A stretch of DNA of 64,000 nt from Novosphingobium marinum (lineage in GTDB: Bacteria > Pseudomonadota > Alphaproteobacteria > Sphingomonadales > Sphingomonadaceae), in NCBI RefSeq assembly GCF_013408095.1, contig NZ_JACBZF010000006.1, forward strand, positions 1 through 64,000, given 5' to 3'. The notes under the pieces were generated by a model that had not been told where the DNA came from, did not search any database, and was given only the letters and a program-made list of their open reading frames with translations. The position numbers were made by a program, and so were the translations under genes. Of the stretch, positions 26,632 through 35,184 are shown piece by piece (the first letter of the stretch is position 1; each line of letters begins with the position of its first letter).

Positions 26632-28149
26632 ATGCTTACCGACCAGCCAGTGGCGCCTCATGGCCTGCGCGTCCGACGCCTCGGCATCGAGACCGGCGGC
26701 GAAGCGATCGTGTTCATGCACGCAGACTGTCCAGTCGCCCGTTCGGAAGGGTTCGCGACGCGGACGCGCGTGGAAGTCCATGCGGGAGGCCGCCGCGCAC
26801 TCGCAACGCTCTTTTTCACGACAAACGGCCTGCTCGACCCCGACGAGGTCGGATTGCCGAACGCTCTTTGGCGCCAGCTTCACGCTGGCGATGGCGATGT
26901 CATTGAAGTGCGTCATCCGCAGCCACTCGCTTCGATGAGCGATGTGCGCGCCAAGATCTACGGCCATCGTCTCGAGCAGGACCGGCTTGCGCGGATCGTC
27001 GCGGATATCGCCACCGGCCGCTATTCCGACGTGGAACTCGCCGCATTTGTGACCGCCTTTGCCGGGCAGCCGCTCGACGTGAGAGAAACTGCGGCGTTGA
27101 CACGTGCCATGCTCGAAGCGGGTGACCGGCTCGACTGGCCCGATGAACTGGTTTTGGACAAACACTGCGTCGGCGGGCTCCCGGCCAACCGCACCACTCC
27201 GCTCATTGTGGCGATTGTCACCGCTGCCGGCTTCACCATGCCCAAAACCTCTTCCCGCGCCATCACCTCGCCGGCAGGGACGGCCGATGCGATGGAAGTG
27301 ATGGCGCCAGTCAATCTCGATCTGGCAGCGATGCGGCGCGTGGTCGAGCGTGAGGGCGGATGTGTCGTCTGGGGCGGCAATGTGCGCCTGAGCCCGGCTG
27401 ACGACATCCTGATCGGAGTCGAGCGCGCGCTCGATGTGGATAGTGAAGTCCAACTTGTCGCGTCCATCCTGTCCAAGAAGCTCGCGGCCGGGGCGACGCA
27501 TGTCCTGCTCGATCTACCCGTGGGCGCAACTGCCAAAGTGCGCTCACCAGCTGAAGCAGCCAGGCTCAGCGCGCATCTGGTCGCGGTCGCGGCGGAATTC
27601 CATCTCTCGGTGACCCCGGTGTTGACCGACGGAACACAGCCGGTGGGGTCGGGCATCGGGCCAGCGCTCGAGGCGCACGATGTTCTCGCCGTCCTTCGCA
27701 GAGCTCCCGATGCTCCGGCGGACCTGCGCGAGCGGTCGATTGATCTGTCAGGCAGAATACTCGACCTCGCCGGCGGACCGCCCGGGCGGGGGCGTGCGCA
27801 GGCGAGCGCGATCCTCGACGACGGCCGGGCGCTCGACAAGTTCATGGCGATTTGCGAAGCTCAAGGGGGCTTTTCCGAACCGTCCACCGCACCGCTGCGA
27901 TATACGATCAGCGCACCTCGCAGTGCCAGGGTGGCGGCATTCGACAATCGGACGCTGGCGCGTGTTGCCAAGTTGGCGGGTGCACCGCGATCCAAATCGG
28001 CAGGTATATCGCTGCATGTGAAGCTGGGTGCGACAGTAGCGCGGGGAGAGCCGATCTTCACCGTTCACGCGGAGAGCCGCGGCGAACTGGACTACGCGCT
28101 GGCCTTCGCCGCCGCCAATCCCGACGCCATCCGATTGGCAAGCCTATGA
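26632..28149 (+). CDS. Thymidine phosphorylase/AMP phosphorylase family protein
   Basis: A 505-aa enzyme of the long, archaeal-like type. It has an N-terminal swivelling domain (DCPVARSEGF) before the glycosyl-transferase part. The phosphate-binding motif is KHCVGGLPANRTTPLIVAIV, and the following PKTSSRAITSPAGTADAMEV is the pyrimidine-phosphorylase signature. The reaction is phosphorolysis of a nucleoside or nucleotide to a ribose 1-phosphate or ribose 1,5-bisphosphate and a free base. The substrate cannot be fixed from motifs. It is coupled by ATGA to the PRPP synthetase. The start could also be the GTG at 26611, which overlaps the preceding stop. Confidence 0.85.
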   Translation: MLTDQPVAPHGLRVRRLGIETGGEAIVFMHADCPVARSEGFATRTRVEVHAGGRRALATLFFTTNGLLDPDEVGLPNALWRQLHAGDGDVIEVRHPQPLASMSDVRAKIYGHRLEQDRLARIVADIATGRYSDVELAAFVTAFAGQPLDVRETAALTRAMLEAGDRLDWPDELVLDKHCVGGLPANRTTPLIVAIVTAAGFTMPKTSSRAITSPAGTADAMEVMAPVNLDLAAMRRVVEREGGCVVWGGNVRLSPADDILIGVERALDVDSEVQLVASILSKKLAAGATHVLLDLPVGATAKVRSPAEAARLSAHLVAVAAEFHLSVTPVLTDGTQPVGSGIGPALEAHDVLAVLRRAPDAPADLRERSIDLSGRILDLAGGPPGRGRAQASAILDDGRALDKFMAICEAQGGFSEPSTAPLRYTISAPRSARVAAFDNRTLARVAKLAGAPRSKSAGISLHVKLGATVARGEPIFTVHAESRGELDYALAFAAANPDAIRLASL

Positions 28150-29093
28150 ATCCGGTCCTGTTCTCGCTCAGCGCCTCGCCCGACATGGCGGCTCACTTGT
28201 GTGCCGAGACCGGCATGGAGCTTGGAGAAATCGTCTGGCGCCAGTTTCCGGACGGCGAGAGCTATGTGCGCCTGTTGTCCTCCGTCCGTGAGCGAGACGT
28301 CGTTCTGCTGTGCACGCTCGATCGGCCCGATACCAAGGCCTTGGCCCTCTTGTTCGCGGCCGACAAGGCACGCGAAATGGGCGCGCGCCGCGTTGGCCTC
28401 GTTGCGCCCTATCTGGCCTATATGCGCCAGGACAAGGCCTTCAATGAAGGCGAAGCCGTAACTTCGGTCACTTTCGCGCGCCTACTCTCGCGCACGTTTG
28501 ATGCGCTCATCACCGTCGATCCGCACCTTCATCGTCACTCGGACCTCGGCGCAGTTTATTCCATTCCGGCCATTGCGGTTCAGGCCGCGCCCGCAATCGC
28601 CGGGTGGATACGCCAGGAAGTTCCCAATCCGGTCCTTGTCGGTCCCGACGAGGAAAGCGGTCAGTGGGTCGAAGAGATCGCCGGCCTTGCCGGCGCTCGC
28701 TACGCAGTTCTCCGCAAGGAGCGCAGGGGCGACTATGACGTCAGTGTTTCGGCCGACAATCTTCCCGATTTATCCAACCTTACACCGGTGATCATTGATG
28801 ACATCGCCTCGAGCGCGCGCACCATGATCGAAGCGGTGCACATTCTTCGGGAAGCAGCTGCCGCAGCGCCGATCGCGATCGTCGTCCATCCGATCCTGGC
28901 TGGCGATGCCTTTGGGAAACTGCAGGCGGCGGGCACCGGCCGGATCGTCAGTACCGACACCATTGCGCATCCATCCAACGCAATCAGTGTCGTCCCACAA
29001 ATCGCCGCAGCGCTAAAGGCGTGGCGCAATGAAACAGCCCGGCCGGAATCCTCGTCGGCGGGTCGTCAACGCGTCAACGAAAGCCCTTCGTAG
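28146..29093 (+). CDS. Ribose-phosphate pyrophosphokinase (second PRPP synthetase type)
   Basis: Makes PRPP from ribose 5-phosphate and ATP, or in reverse uses PRPP. The 315-aa protein has the catalytic loop region APYLAYMRQDKAFNEGE, the DPHLHRH metal-binding motif, LVGPDEESGQWVEEIA and a PRPP-binding loop IIDDIASSARTMIEA. That loop lacks the TGGT of housekeeping PrsA (VDDxIxTGGT) and so belongs to a divergent group. ATGA overlap with the phosphorylase stop implies tight coupling. Together they could channel ribose phosphate released from nucleotides. It is unlikely to be the main PRPP supply of the cell. Confidence 0.85.
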   Translation: MNPVLFSLSASPDMAAHLCAETGMELGEIVWRQFPDGESYVRLLSSVRERDVVLLCTLDRPDTKALALLFAADKAREMGARRVGLVAPYLAYMRQDKAFNEGEAVTSVTFARLLSRTFDALITVDPHLHRHSDLGAVYSIPAIAVQAAPAIAGWIRQEVPNPVLVGPDEESGQWVEEIAGLAGARYAVLRKERRGDYDVSVSADNLPDLSNLTPVIIDDIASSARTMIEAVHILREAAAAAPIAIVVHPILAGDAFGKLQAAGTGRIVSTDTIAHPSNAISVVPQIAAALKAWRNETARPESSSAGRQRVNESPS

Positions 29094-29358
29094 TGATGCG
29101 GACAGAACACCCGCCACGAAGCAGCGACCGTGGTGATGGGTCAGACAGTCGGTGTGCAGGAGATTATTCGAGATTCGATGCCATCTTCCCGCGAGCCGCC
29201 TCCGTCATCCCGCCAACATGACATATGCCTGTTCGTTGCAGGTGAGCCAAGACATTCCTGCGCCCGTCCGGGCAGGTACTGTCAGCCAATGTCCCGCACA
29301 ATCCACTTGGCAGTACGCCCCGGAGAACCGCTCGAGACCTGACAGATATCTGCCGTCT

Positions 29359-30021
29359 CTAATCAGCCGAGGACCCTTCCACATTGGCTCGAAGCGAGGA
29401 CTCTGCATGGGCACATTCACAGTCGAGAAAGCCATGCTCGATGCACGTGCGGCACATCTGCAGGAGTCGGGTCTTCAGCGCACGACGTGCGCGGTGCAAT
29501 CTGACGGTCACATTGTTGACCGTCGTGTCGAGACTTTTCGCGATCTCGTCCCGCGGCTCTTCGAGCAAATCGGCGCGCCAGATGACCTCCGCATAGACAG
29601 GTTTCAATGTCGGCAGGAGCCGGTAAAGGCAATTGCACACTGTCTGGTCAAGATCCACCTCCGGTTGCGTGTGCGCATGGCTGCTCTCGGCAAGCTCATG
29701 CGGATCGACACCGATCTCCTTGCTGCGCCGTCGGATGACAGTCCGCTGGAAATCGGCAATCGTCGTTGCCAGAACGCGCGAAAGCCAACCTTTGACCGAC
29801 TTTGCCTCGCGAAGGTCTCCCGCGCGCTCGATCGCCTTGAGCATGAAGCGCTGCAGAACCTCCTCCGCTTCGTGGGAACTGTGAAGACGCCGATTCAGGA
29901 ATTTGAGAATGTCCTGATGACTGTCCACCAGCGCCCGTCGGACGACTTCGTCCATCGGCCTCAAGGCATCGTCGCCGGCAGCCGCCGAAGTGGCAGGATC
30001 ATCATCCATCGAGCTTTCCAA
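29359..30021 (-). CDS. ECF-type sigma factor with C-terminal Cys-rich tail (copy 1)
   Basis: A 220-aa sigma-70 family protein. Region 2 is in HQDILKFLNRRLHSSHEAEEVLQRFMLKAIERA and VKGWLSRVLATTIADFQR; region 4 is in LPTLKPVYAEVIWRADLLEEPRDEIAKSL and NNVTVRLHRARRALKTRL. After region 4 a tail reads MCRTCIEHGFLDCECAHAE, a CxxC-x6-DCxC pattern with a histidine. The same tail is on the copies at 60363 and 61603. No anti-sigma gene is adjacent. Such cysteine-rich tails in other ECF groups (CorE type) sense metals directly, so self-sensing is a reasonable idea here. The start could be 30009 instead. Confidence 0.88.
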   Translation of the reverse strand: MESSMDDDPATSAAAGDDALRPMDEVVRRALVDSHQDILKFLNRRLHSSHEAEEVLQRFMLKAIERAGDLREAKSVKGWLSRVLATTIADFQRTVIRRRSKEIGVDPHELAESSHAHTQPEVDLDQTVCNCLYRLLPTLKPVYAEVIWRADLLEEPRDEIAKSLDTTVNNVTVRLHRARRALKTRLLQMCRTCIEHGFLDCECAHAESSLRANVEGSSAD

Positions 30022-30248
30022 TACGAATATTCTCGCTGAGGATCGCCTACCTCAAACTTCTGCAACAGAGTGCCACGCTACAGGAAGCTTTAACATGTTT
30101 AACCCGAATCGATTGCTCACAATCCAGGCTTATCGTGGACGACTCAAATGCCGATGACGACCAGCGCCTCGTCTCGTCGTCGGGATCACCCGGGCAACGC
30201 AGCGAGCGTGCGCGGGCTTCAGCTTGCGGCCGTGAAGGATGGCAGAAG

Positions 30249-31292
30249 ATGATCGACCTGGCGATCACCGTCCACTTGCTGGCGCTGACCGACGATACGG
30301 GTCTGGCCCAACACGCCCGGCATCATTTCGTCGACCGTTCTCACGGCTACTGTCTCGATGACAACGCGCGAGCGGTAACGGTAATGTGCCGTCTGGCCCA
30401 CCTGCGCACGCTAAGCGCCGCAGAGCAACACGCTCTCGCCGCTTATGCCGCGTTTCTCGATCATGCTTTCGACCGGCAGGCACGATATTTCAGGAACTTC
30501 ATGACGTATGATCGGCGCTGGCTGGACGAGGAAGCGGCTGAGGATGCTTGCGCTCGCGCTGTTCATGCCTTGTGCGTCATGATTGCGATGCCCCCTCAGG
30601 ACTGGATGCGGGTCTGGGGACGCGATCTTTTCGAAGCGGTTCTGCCGCGCCTCCACGAGCTCGCCTCGCCGCGTTCGTGGAGCCTGGTCCTGACGGGTCT
30701 GGACATATTGCTGCGCAACAGCTCTCCCTGGAGGCAAGCGGAGCAGCTGCGCGAGCAACTGGCGCATGCATTGCTGCAGCGATGGCGGGACGCCGTGCAA
30801 CCTGCCTGGCCGTGGTTCGAAGACGGGCTGGCCTACGACAATGGACGCGTGGCCGAGGCCGCGATTACGGCCGGTACGGTGCTGGGCATGGCTGACCTGC
30901 GGGAAGCCGGACTATCGGCCCTGCAGGCACTCTGGGACTGGCAGTACGATGGACAGGTTTTTCACCCGGTCGGTACGCACAATTTTGGACGCAGACACCA
31001 ATTGCCGTGCAGGTTCGATCAACAGCCCATCGAAGCCCATGCCATGGTCGATGGGTGCCTCGCAGCCGCCAGTTCAGGTGCCGACACCGCCCTCTGGCGC
31101 GAGCGCGCGGATATCGCGATGGCATGGTTTTTCGGACGAAATGATCTTGGCCGCGCGCTCGTGGAACCGGAAAAAGGTCTGTGTCATGATGGCCTTCACG
31201 AGGACCGGATGAATGCCAACGCGGGCGCGGAATCGACGCTTGCCTATATCGGCGCGTTCCTATCGATGGCCTCGCTGGAGAGACAGCGATGA
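30249..31292 (+). CDS. Hypothetical protein, probable (alpha/alpha)-barrel partner of a glycosyltransferase
   Basis: A 347-aa, helix-rich cytoplasmic protein. HHFVDRSHGYCLDDNARAVTVMCRLA, FLDHAFDRQARYFRNFMTYDRRW, WPWFEDGLAYDNGRVAEAAI, QPIEAHAMVDGC and a late GLHEDRMNANAGAESTLAYIGAF show evenly spaced helical repeats as in (alpha/alpha)6 toroids of the glycoside-hydrolase type. In related bacteria a region like this is often encoded beside or fused behind a GT4 glycosyltransferase such as the one at 14892; this is from memory of the family. A hydrolase or sugar-binding role is possible. The start at 30249 was chosen because homology begins at MIDLAITVHLLA; the frame is open to 30135. Confidence 0.62.
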   Translation: MIDLAITVHLLALTDDTGLAQHARHHFVDRSHGYCLDDNARAVTVMCRLAHLRTLSAAEQHALAAYAAFLDHAFDRQARYFRNFMTYDRRWLDEEAAEDACARAVHALCVMIAMPPQDWMRVWGRDLFEAVLPRLHELASPRSWSLVLTGLDILLRNSSPWRQAEQLREQLAHALLQRWRDAVQPAWPWFEDGLAYDNGRVAEAAITAGTVLGMADLREAGLSALQALWDWQYDGQVFHPVGTHNFGRRHQLPCRFDQQPIEAHAMVDGCLAAASSGADTALWRERADIAMAWFFGRNDLGRALVEPEKGLCHDGLHEDRMNANAGAESTLAYIGAFLSMASLERQR

Positions 31293-31390
31293 CCCCACAG
31301 GCAACTCAGGACTCCTTCAAAGCCTTGTCCAAGGACCCAAATGGAGAGGCCCTGGGAAAGCAGAACGCTATGACAACCGGCATTTTGCCC

Positions 31391-31657
31391 TCAGCGACCC
31401 GCCTTTCCAAAAAGCGCAGCGAGTTCGGCGAATTTGGCGCGCTGCGTTTCCTTGTCGCCGCTCTCGATCGCTTCCTGAACACAGTCCTGGGCATGAATGG
31501 CGAGAACCTTGGCTCTCGTTGCCCGCAAGGCGGCTTCCATCGCAGCGATTTGATGCATGATATCGACGCAGTACCGCTCTTCTTCCAACATGCGGATCAC
31601 ACCCCTCGCCTGGCCCTCGACCCGCCGCAGACGAGCGATTTCCTTGGTGAACTTCAT
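31391..31657 (-). CDS. csoR: CsoR/RcnR-family metal-sensing repressor
   Basis: An 88-aa all-helical, DNA-binding repressor that releases DNA when it binds metal. The protein opens MKFTKEIARLRRVEGQARGV and has the Cu(I) ligands of CsoR in the C-H-C pattern: Cys in EERYCVDIMHQ, His in VLAIHAQDC and Cys four residues after it. This favours copper over nickel or formaldehyde. It is divergent from the DUF5676-copA unit, and an inverted repeat in between is a likely operator. The start at 31657 matches the family; the frame runs on upstream without homology. Confidence 0.87.
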   Translation of the reverse strand: MKFTKEIARLRRVEGQARGVIRMLEEERYCVDIMHQIAAMEAALRATRAKVLAIHAQDCVQEAIESGDKETQRAKFAELAALFGKAGR

Positions 31658-31710
31658 CTCTCGATCCCTCGTCGCCTCAGGGCGTATCGTACCAAATGCA
31701 CCGCCCTTCC

Positions 31711-31727
31711 TTACCCTACCGGGGTAA
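31711..31727. promoter_or_regulatory. Probable CsoR operator
   Basis: TTACCC-TACCG-GGGTAA is a perfect 6-bp inverted repeat with a 5-bp spacer. It is GC-rich in the core and flanked by A/T, as known CsoR operators are. It lies between csoR (start 31657) and the DUF5676-copA unit (start 31849), so it could control both directions. Confidence 0.65.
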
Positions 31728-31848
31728 AGTTTACAAATGTCCGCCTGTCGGCTATCGGAGAATGGTGTCGAAGCACTATCCTGTCCATCGGAGCGGCACA
31801 AACCGGGAAGCACGCCGAATTTGCCCGGCCGGAAGCAAGGAGCCGATC

Positions 31849-32133
31849 ATGACGCAATTGTCCATTCCCCGCGCGATCCAGGTCTGGGGCACGGCTTTGA
31901 GCCTGTTCCTGATGATCAGTCTTATCGCCTGTATCCTTTACGGTTTGGCCCTGCCTTCCGGGTTCGAAATGCACCGCGCCTGGTCGCCCTGGCTCCCCGG
32001 TTTCGAATGGCTGACACTCGGCGGTGTTCTCGCGGGTCTGTTTTGGTCCCTCATCTACGGTTTTTGGGCGGCGGCCCTCCTCGTCCCCCTGCACCGCCTC
32101 ACAAGGCGTTGGTTCGGAGTTGCAAATGACTGA
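31849..32133 (+). CDS. Small DUF5676-like membrane protein
   Basis: A 94-aa protein with two membrane helices: [20 protein letters not shown] and [25 protein letters not shown]. It resembles DUF5676 proteins, which are often placed next to heavy-metal pumps. An AAGGAG lies just upstream of the ATG at 31849. Its stop overlaps the copA start by eight bases, so the two are translated together. Function unknown; a link to copper export is suggested by position only. Confidence 0.72.
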   Translation: MTQLSIPRAIQVWGTALSLFLMISLIACILYGLALPSGFEMHRAWSPWLPGFEWLTLGGVLAGLFWSLIYGFWAAALLVPLHRLTRRWFGVAND

Positions 32134-34489
32134 TCACAAGACCTGCTGCGACTCTGCCAGCGGCGCGCTGCCGACCGAAGGCGTAGCGATTGATCCGGTT
32201 TGCGGCATGAGCGTTACGATTGCCGGAGCCAAGCACAGCGCCGAGCACGATGGTGCGCGGCATTACTTCTGCTCCGCACACTGCCAGCAGAAATTCGTGA
32301 CCGATCCCGAAATGTATCTGAGCGGGGCGCATCTGCAGGCGGTCGAGGACCTGCCCGAGGGCACGATATACACCTGCCCGATGCACCCGGAAATCCGGCA
32401 GCAAGGACCAGGCTCGTGCCCGATCTGCGGCATGGCGCTCGAACCGGAAACCTTCAGCCTCGATGACGGCCCCGATCCGGAGCTCATCGACATGAGCCGG
32501 CGCTTCTGGATAAGTCTGCTCTTCACTATCCCGTTGTTCATCTACGCGATGGGCGATCTGATCCCGGGACAGCCGTTTTCACAGCTTGTCGAACCGGCCT
32601 TGGCGCAATGGATACAGCTGGCGCTGGCCACACCTGTCGTGCTCTGGGGCGCGTGGCCATTCTTTACGCGCGGTCTGCAATCGGTCCGGACGATGAACCT
32701 CAACATGTTCACGCTGATCGGGCTCGGCGTCGCCATCGCCTATGCGTTCAGCGTCGTGGGAACGATTGCGCCGCACATCTTCCCGCCCGGCTTTCACGAT
32801 GCCGATGGCCGGGTGGCGGTCTATTTCGAAGCGGCGGCGGTCATCGCCACGCTCGTCCTGCTCGGGCAGGTGCTCGAACTCAAGGCACGGGGCGCAACAT
32901 CGAGCGCTCTGCGCGCGCTGCTCGAACTCGCTCCGCCGACCGCGCTAAAACTCATGCCCGACGGCTCGGAGCGTGAGGTCGCTCTCGATCAGGTCGCGAC
33001 GGGCGACCGCCTGCGCGTCCGCCCCGGCGACAAGATCGCCGTCGACGGCCGTATTCTTGAAGGCTCGAGCAGCGTCGATGAATCGATGATCAGCGGCGAG
33101 CCGCTACCGGTGAAAAAGTCAATCGGCGACGAGGTGACGGGGGGTACGGTCAACCAGACCGGCGGCTTTGTCATGACTGCGGAACGCGTGGGCAAGGACA
33201 CGATGCTGTCCAAGATCGTGCAGATGGTGGCTGAGGCGCAGCGCAGCCGCGCGCCGATCCAGCGTCTGGCCGATCTTGTCGCGGGCTGGTTCGTGCCCGT
33301 GGTAATCGGCATCGCCATACTTACCTTCGCTGCCTGGGCGGTCTGGGGGCCGGAACCGGCGTTCGCGTATGGCCTGGTCAATGCCGTAGCCGTACTCATC
33401 ATTGCCTGCCCCTGCGCCCTGGGCCTCGCCACGCCAATGTCGATCATGACCGGGACCGGCAAGGGTGCGCAAAACGGTATCCTGGTGAAGAACGCCGAGG
33501 CGCTCGAGACCTTCGAGAAGGTCGACACCATCGTCGTCGACAAAACCGGGACACTGACCGAAGGCCGACCGGAGCTGGTCATGGTCGAACCTGCACAGGG
33601 CATCGATGAATCGGAGATGCTGCGCCTGGTGGGCGCCGCCGAAATCGGCAGTGAACACCCGCTCGCCGAGGCGATCGTCAAGGGCGCTCGCGCGCGCGGC
33701 CACAAGTTCGCGGCGGCGAGCGATTTTTCCTCCGTGACGGGCGAAGGTATCGAGGCAAGAGTCGGCGACCGGCGCGTCGCGATCGGCAACGCAAAGATGA
33801 TGCGCCGGGTCGGTGCCTATGACGCGATCATGGCCGACGCCGCCGAAACCGCGCGCGCGAAGGGGCGGACGGTGATGTTCGTTGCAATCGACGGTAAGCC
33901 GGCCGGGCTGATTGGCGTTGCCGATCCGATCAAACCGACCAGCGCGCGCGCCATCGGCCGTCTCCACGCAGCCGGTATTCGGGTGGTCATGCTGACCGGC
34001 GACAGCGAGGCAACCGCGCGCGCCGTGGCGAACGAAGTGGGGATCGACGAGGTCCATGCCGATGTCTCGCCTGCGGACAAGAACCGCATCGTCGGTGAAT
34101 TGAAGGCGGCAGGCAAGACTGTCGCAATGGCGGGCGACGGGATCAACGATGCGCCTGCGCTTGCCGCGGCCGATGTTGGGGTGGCGATGGGAACCGGCAC
34201 CGATGTCGCGATTGAAAGCGCCGGCATGACCCTTGTGCGCGGAGATCTCGAAGGCCTGGCCCAGGCGCACCGGCTTTCGAGTGCAACCATGCGCAATATC
34301 CGGCAGAATCTGTTCTTCGCCTTCGCCTACAATTCGCTCGGCGTGCCGATTGCCGCTGGCGTGCTGTTCCCCTGGTTTGGCATATTGCTGAGCCCAATGA
34401 TCGCAGCCGCCGCGATGAGTCTGTCTTCGGTATCGGTCATCGGCAACGCACTGAGACTGCGATCGCTCGATCTCAGAAGCGAGCCATAA
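32126..34489 (+). CDS. copA: Copper-exporting P1B ATPase with YHS and heavy-metal-binding N-terminus
   Basis: A 787-aa inner-membrane pump that exports Cu(I). The N-terminus has a YHS domain ([21 protein letters not shown]) and a heavy-metal-binding domain ([22 protein letters not shown]). Membrane helices, an [10 protein letters not shown] actuator, [13 protein letters not shown] near residue 427, [11 protein letters not shown] near 472 and [10 protein letters not shown] follow. The CPC motif and the adjacent csoR fit copper. The ATG at 32126 lies inside the end of the DUF5676 gene. The hypothetical gene directly after it begins one ribosome site downstream, so it may be a third operon member. 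Confidence 0.92.
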   Translation: MTDHKTCCDSASGALPTEGVAIDPVCGMSVTIAGAKHSAEHDGARHYFCSAHCQQKFVTDPEMYLSGAHLQAVEDLPEGTIYTCPMHPEIRQQGPGSCPICGMALEPETFSLDDGPDPELIDMSRRFWISLLFTIPLFIYAMGDLIPGQPFSQLVEPALAQWIQLALATPVVLWGAWPFFTRGLQSVRTMNLNMFTLIGLGVAIAYAFSVVGTIAPHIFPPGFHDADGRVAVYFEAAAVIATLVLLGQVLELKARGATSSALRALLELAPPTALKLMPDGSEREVALDQVATGDRLRVRPGDKIAVDGRILEGSSSVDESMISGEPLPVKKSIGDEVTGGTVNQTGGFVMTAERVGKDTMLSKIVQMVAEAQRSRAPIQRLADLVAGWFVPVVIGIAILTFAAWAVWGPEPAFAYGLVNAVAVLIIACPCALGLATPMSIMTGTGKGAQNGILVKNAEALETFEKVDTIVVDKTGTLTEGRPELVMVEPAQGIDESEMLRLVGAAEIGSEHPLAEAIVKGARARGHKFAAASDFSSVTGEGIEARVGDRRVAIGNAKMMRRVGAYDAIMADAAETARAKGRTVMFVAIDGKPAGLIGVADPIKPTSARAIGRLHAAGIRVVMLTGDSEATARAVANEVGIDEVHADVSPADKNRIVGELKAAGKTVAMAGDGINDAPALAAADVGVAMGTGTDVAIESAGMTLVRGDLEGLAQAHRLSSATMRNIRQNLFFAFAYNSLGVPIAAGVLFPWFGILLSPMIAAAAMSLSSVSVIGNALRLRSLDLRSEP

Positions 34490-34495
34490 GGAGGT
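34488..34495 (+). promoter_or_regulatory. Strong Shine-Dalgarno preceding a possible AUC start
   Basis: AAGGAGGT starts over the copA TAA and is a near-perfect match to the anti-SD. No ATG, GTG or TTG follows at 5-10 bases in the downstream frame; the codon there is ATC at 34500. The next GTG is at 34560, too far for this site. Confidence 0.6.
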
Positions 34496-34499
34496 AAAT

Positions 34500-34907
34500 A
34501 TCTTCTGGCACCCTGTCCGTCGTCTGGTCCGCTGGCGCCTCTCCCGCTCCGCACGCAAGGTGCTCGAGACGCGAACGCTCGAGCAGGTGGATGGCGCCAC
34601 GCTCCGCTGGTTGTCGGATGAGATTGATCTGTTCCTCGAGAGCCTGGAACCGCAGGCTCGCAGGCTGCGTCTCTTGGCGGATCTCGGCCAACTTCCGAGT
34701 GTGAGCAATCGCCTCATGGTGGAACTCGCCATCTATACCGCCGCGGCCTATCGGGCCTTGCTCAACGCAGGGCTTTCCAGAGCATCGGCGCGAAGCGCCG
34801 TCGCCGATATCGGGTGGGACGTCTATGCGCTCCTGTTTCGGCTGAATTCGCTTCCCTTCCACCTGGTCACGCAGGATCCCGGCAAACGGCTACGCGGCAC
34901 GCGATAG
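34500..34907 (+). CDS. Hypothetical protein following copA
   Basis: A frame opening at ATC 34500 encodes FWHPVRRLVRWRLSRSARKV, then VLETRTLEQVD, ATLRWLSDEIDLFL, QARRLRLLADLG and, late, IGWDVYALLFRLN. The N-terminal arginine-rich stretch is in the same frame and coherent, so the true start may be the ATC after the strong AAGGAGGT rather than the GTG at 34560. The protein is about 135 aa, helical and basic at the start; no family is recognised. It is immediately downstream of copA, so a link with copper is only positional. Confidence 0.5.
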   Translation: MFWHPVRRLVRWRLSRSARKVLETRTLEQVDGATLRWLSDEIDLFLESLEPQARRLRLLADLGQLPSVSNRLMVELAIYTAAAYRALLNAGLSRASARSAVADIGWDVYALLFRLNSLPFHLVTQDPGKRLRGTR

Positions 34908-35184
34908 GACTGCTGCTGCGCTTTTCATTCAGCGCACCGGGTTACGCGGTCGAGGCGCGCCGGGGAGGCGACGACCGTATCACCCACTAGACCCACTGTC
35001 CCTCGCAGACCTTTATACGGACCCTCGTTGCGGAAGCGGGCGACCGCGGCGATCTCGAAACTTTTTGCGAAAGCTGGTGCCGGTACGACTCGCCCGGCGC
35101 CGACATCATCGCGGATGACGGCGGCCGAGGTCAACGTAAGCGGGAACAGGCGAATGCAGCCCACGCTGGCAGCTCTCGAAAAAT

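Noticed and set aside
33119..34732. 537-aa minus-strand frame opposite copA
   Set aside because: A long antisense frame produced by high GC and the codon bias of copA; no motif recognisable.
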